From Acidimicrobiaceae bacterium (GTDB taxonomy: Bacteria > Actinomycetota > Acidimicrobiia > Acidimicrobiales > Palsa-688): a stretch of DNA of 12,809 nt. This document shows positions 12,248-12,809 of this stretch, piece by piece (position 1 is the first letter of the stretch; every line of letters starts with the position of its first letter). The position numbers were made by a program, and so were the translations under genes. Below the pieces are notes generated by a model. It searched no databases. It was not told the DNA's origin and was given only the letters and a program-made list of their open reading frames with translations. The stretch spans positions 1 through 12,809 of the forward strand of contig DAHWQF010000044.1 in NCBI GenBank assembly GCA_027334785.1, written 5' to 3'.

Positions 12248-12616
12248 TCAGCCGACGTGCGCTGTCCCACCTGTGTTCACTACGCAGAAGAGGTTCCCTT
12301 CGGTGTCGGCGAGCACCACGAACCCGGCGCCAGCCGGATAGCACCAGTCGACCCGCATTGCTCCGAGGCCCACCAGGCGTTCTAGCTCTGTTTGCAGTAC
12401 ACATTCCTCCTCGCTGTCGACGTGGAGGTCCAAGTGCATACGGTCGTCCTCTTCCAATGTGACCGCCAGCCCTTGGCCCTCGGTGGCAACGAGCACGGCC
12501 GACTCGTCATCGTCGACAGCTCCTCCTCGGACGGCATAGCCGAGCGCCTTGGCCCAGAACTCCGCTGCTCTGCGCGTGTCCGACACGTTCAGCACGACCG
12601 TTCCGACCCTCAACAT
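12248..12616 (-). CDS. VOC-superfamily (glyoxalase-like) protein
   Basis: The 122-residue protein has one vicinal-oxygen-chelate unit pair: MLRVGTVVLNVSDTRRAAEF followed by WAKALGYAVRG in the first beta-alpha-beta module, and RMHLDLHVDSEEE, GAMRVDWCYPAGAGFVVLAD, EGNLFCVV in the second. The pattern LDLHVD(D/S)EEE...LGA.RVDW.YP..A.FVVLAD.EGN.FCVV is common in actinobacterial members annotated as glyoxalase-like or bleomycin-resistance-like; the exact substrate is not known. The likely metal-site residues include H in HLDLHV and E in EGN. I prefer the ATG at 12616, with GAGGG about 10 nt upstream; the in-frame ATG at 12640 would add eight residues. Its stop codon lies in a small inverted repeat (CACGTC-AGCC-GACGTG). 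Confidence 0.88.
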   Translation of the reverse strand: MLRVGTVVLNVSDTRRAAEFWAKALGYAVRGGAVDDDESAVLVATEGQGLAVTLEEDDRMHLDLHVDSEEECVLQTELERLVGLGAMRVDWCYPAGAGFVVLADTEGNLFCVVNTGGTAHVG

Positions 12617-12737
12617 GGGCCCGCTACCCTCATGTTCCATGCCGCTTGGCCGCGGCCCGGTAAGGCACAGCTACCTCGTCCCCCGCAGACGCAGCCCAAG
12701 AGCCCGGGAACCACTGAGCCGAGGGCTACCACCGCTT

Positions 12738-12770
12738 GGTTGAGGCCGGCGCTGCCGCCTCAACCGGCCT
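12738..12770. repeat. Strong inverted repeat at the right edge
   Basis: GGTTGAGGC (12738-12746) and GCCTCAACC (12757-12765) form a perfect 9-bp stem with a 10-nt loop. A competing pair, AGGCCGG (12743-12749) with CCGGCCT (12764-12770), overlaps it. GTTTGC follows on the plus strand, too short a T-run for a confident terminator. No gene is visible between 12641 and the end. Confidence 0.45.
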
Positions 12771-12809
12771 GTTTGCGCCACCAGGGTGGACGCCAGCTGC
12801 GCCGTGTTG

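Overview
The window looks like a high-GC actinobacterial chromosome segment. GC-ending codons dominate, GTG starts are frequent, and several genes have a TANNNT -10 box only 6-7 nt before the start codon, which is the usual geometry of actinobacterial leaderless promoters. The gene families present (HxlR regulator, DrrA/DrrB-type ABC exporter, YCII, VOC, GNAT and many class I SAM methyltransferases) fit a soil or other environmental actinomycete. I cannot name a genus.

Left part (1-2448): a long unrecognised protein runs leftward off the window edge. It has a helical N-terminal half with a hydrophobic hairpin and an aromatic, beta-looking C-terminal half. Two compensating frame disturbances lie near its visible end. 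A possible small ORF overlaps its start by ATGA and contains an eight-base homopolymer. About 400 bp of AT-richer DNA with short direct repeats follows.

Middle part (2449-5490): an intact SAM methyltransferase, then a 5'-truncated methyltransferase remnant pointing left with an in-frame stop. Next to that is a compact two-gene HEPN/MNT toxin-antitoxin module. Its antitoxin carries an N-terminal XRE-type HTH fused to the MntA-like nucleotidyltransferase, and the second gene is a HepT RNase. A leaderless promoter with an inverted repeat filling its -35/-10 spacer precedes the pair.

Region 5491-7608 is a leftward series: a possible small Cys-rich ORF, an N-terminal alpha/beta-hydrolase scrap, an intact methyltransferase, a GNAT N-terminal half joined to a FolD C-terminal third, and an intact GNAT coupled to the FolD stop by GTGA. 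A divergent intergenic region rich in inverted repeats (7639-7767) separates it from a rightward small gene and two damaged YCII domains (7822-8451).

Right part (8614-12809): an HxlR regulator divergent from a two-gene ABC exporter, followed immediately by a methyltransferase remnant lacking its N-terminus. Then come a plus-strand terminator-like hairpin, a minus-strand terminator serving the C-terminal end of a GDP-mannose 4,6-dehydratase gene, and a VOC-family protein near the right edge.

Two things run through the window. First, there are many partial genes cut at domain level, which suggests gene decay or recombination. Second, several single-base frame breaks sit at short homopolymers, which suggests uncorrected long-read errors for at least some of them. 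The intact units most likely to function are the HTH-MNT/HepT module, the HxlR/ABC exporter, two methyltransferases, one GNAT and the VOC protein.
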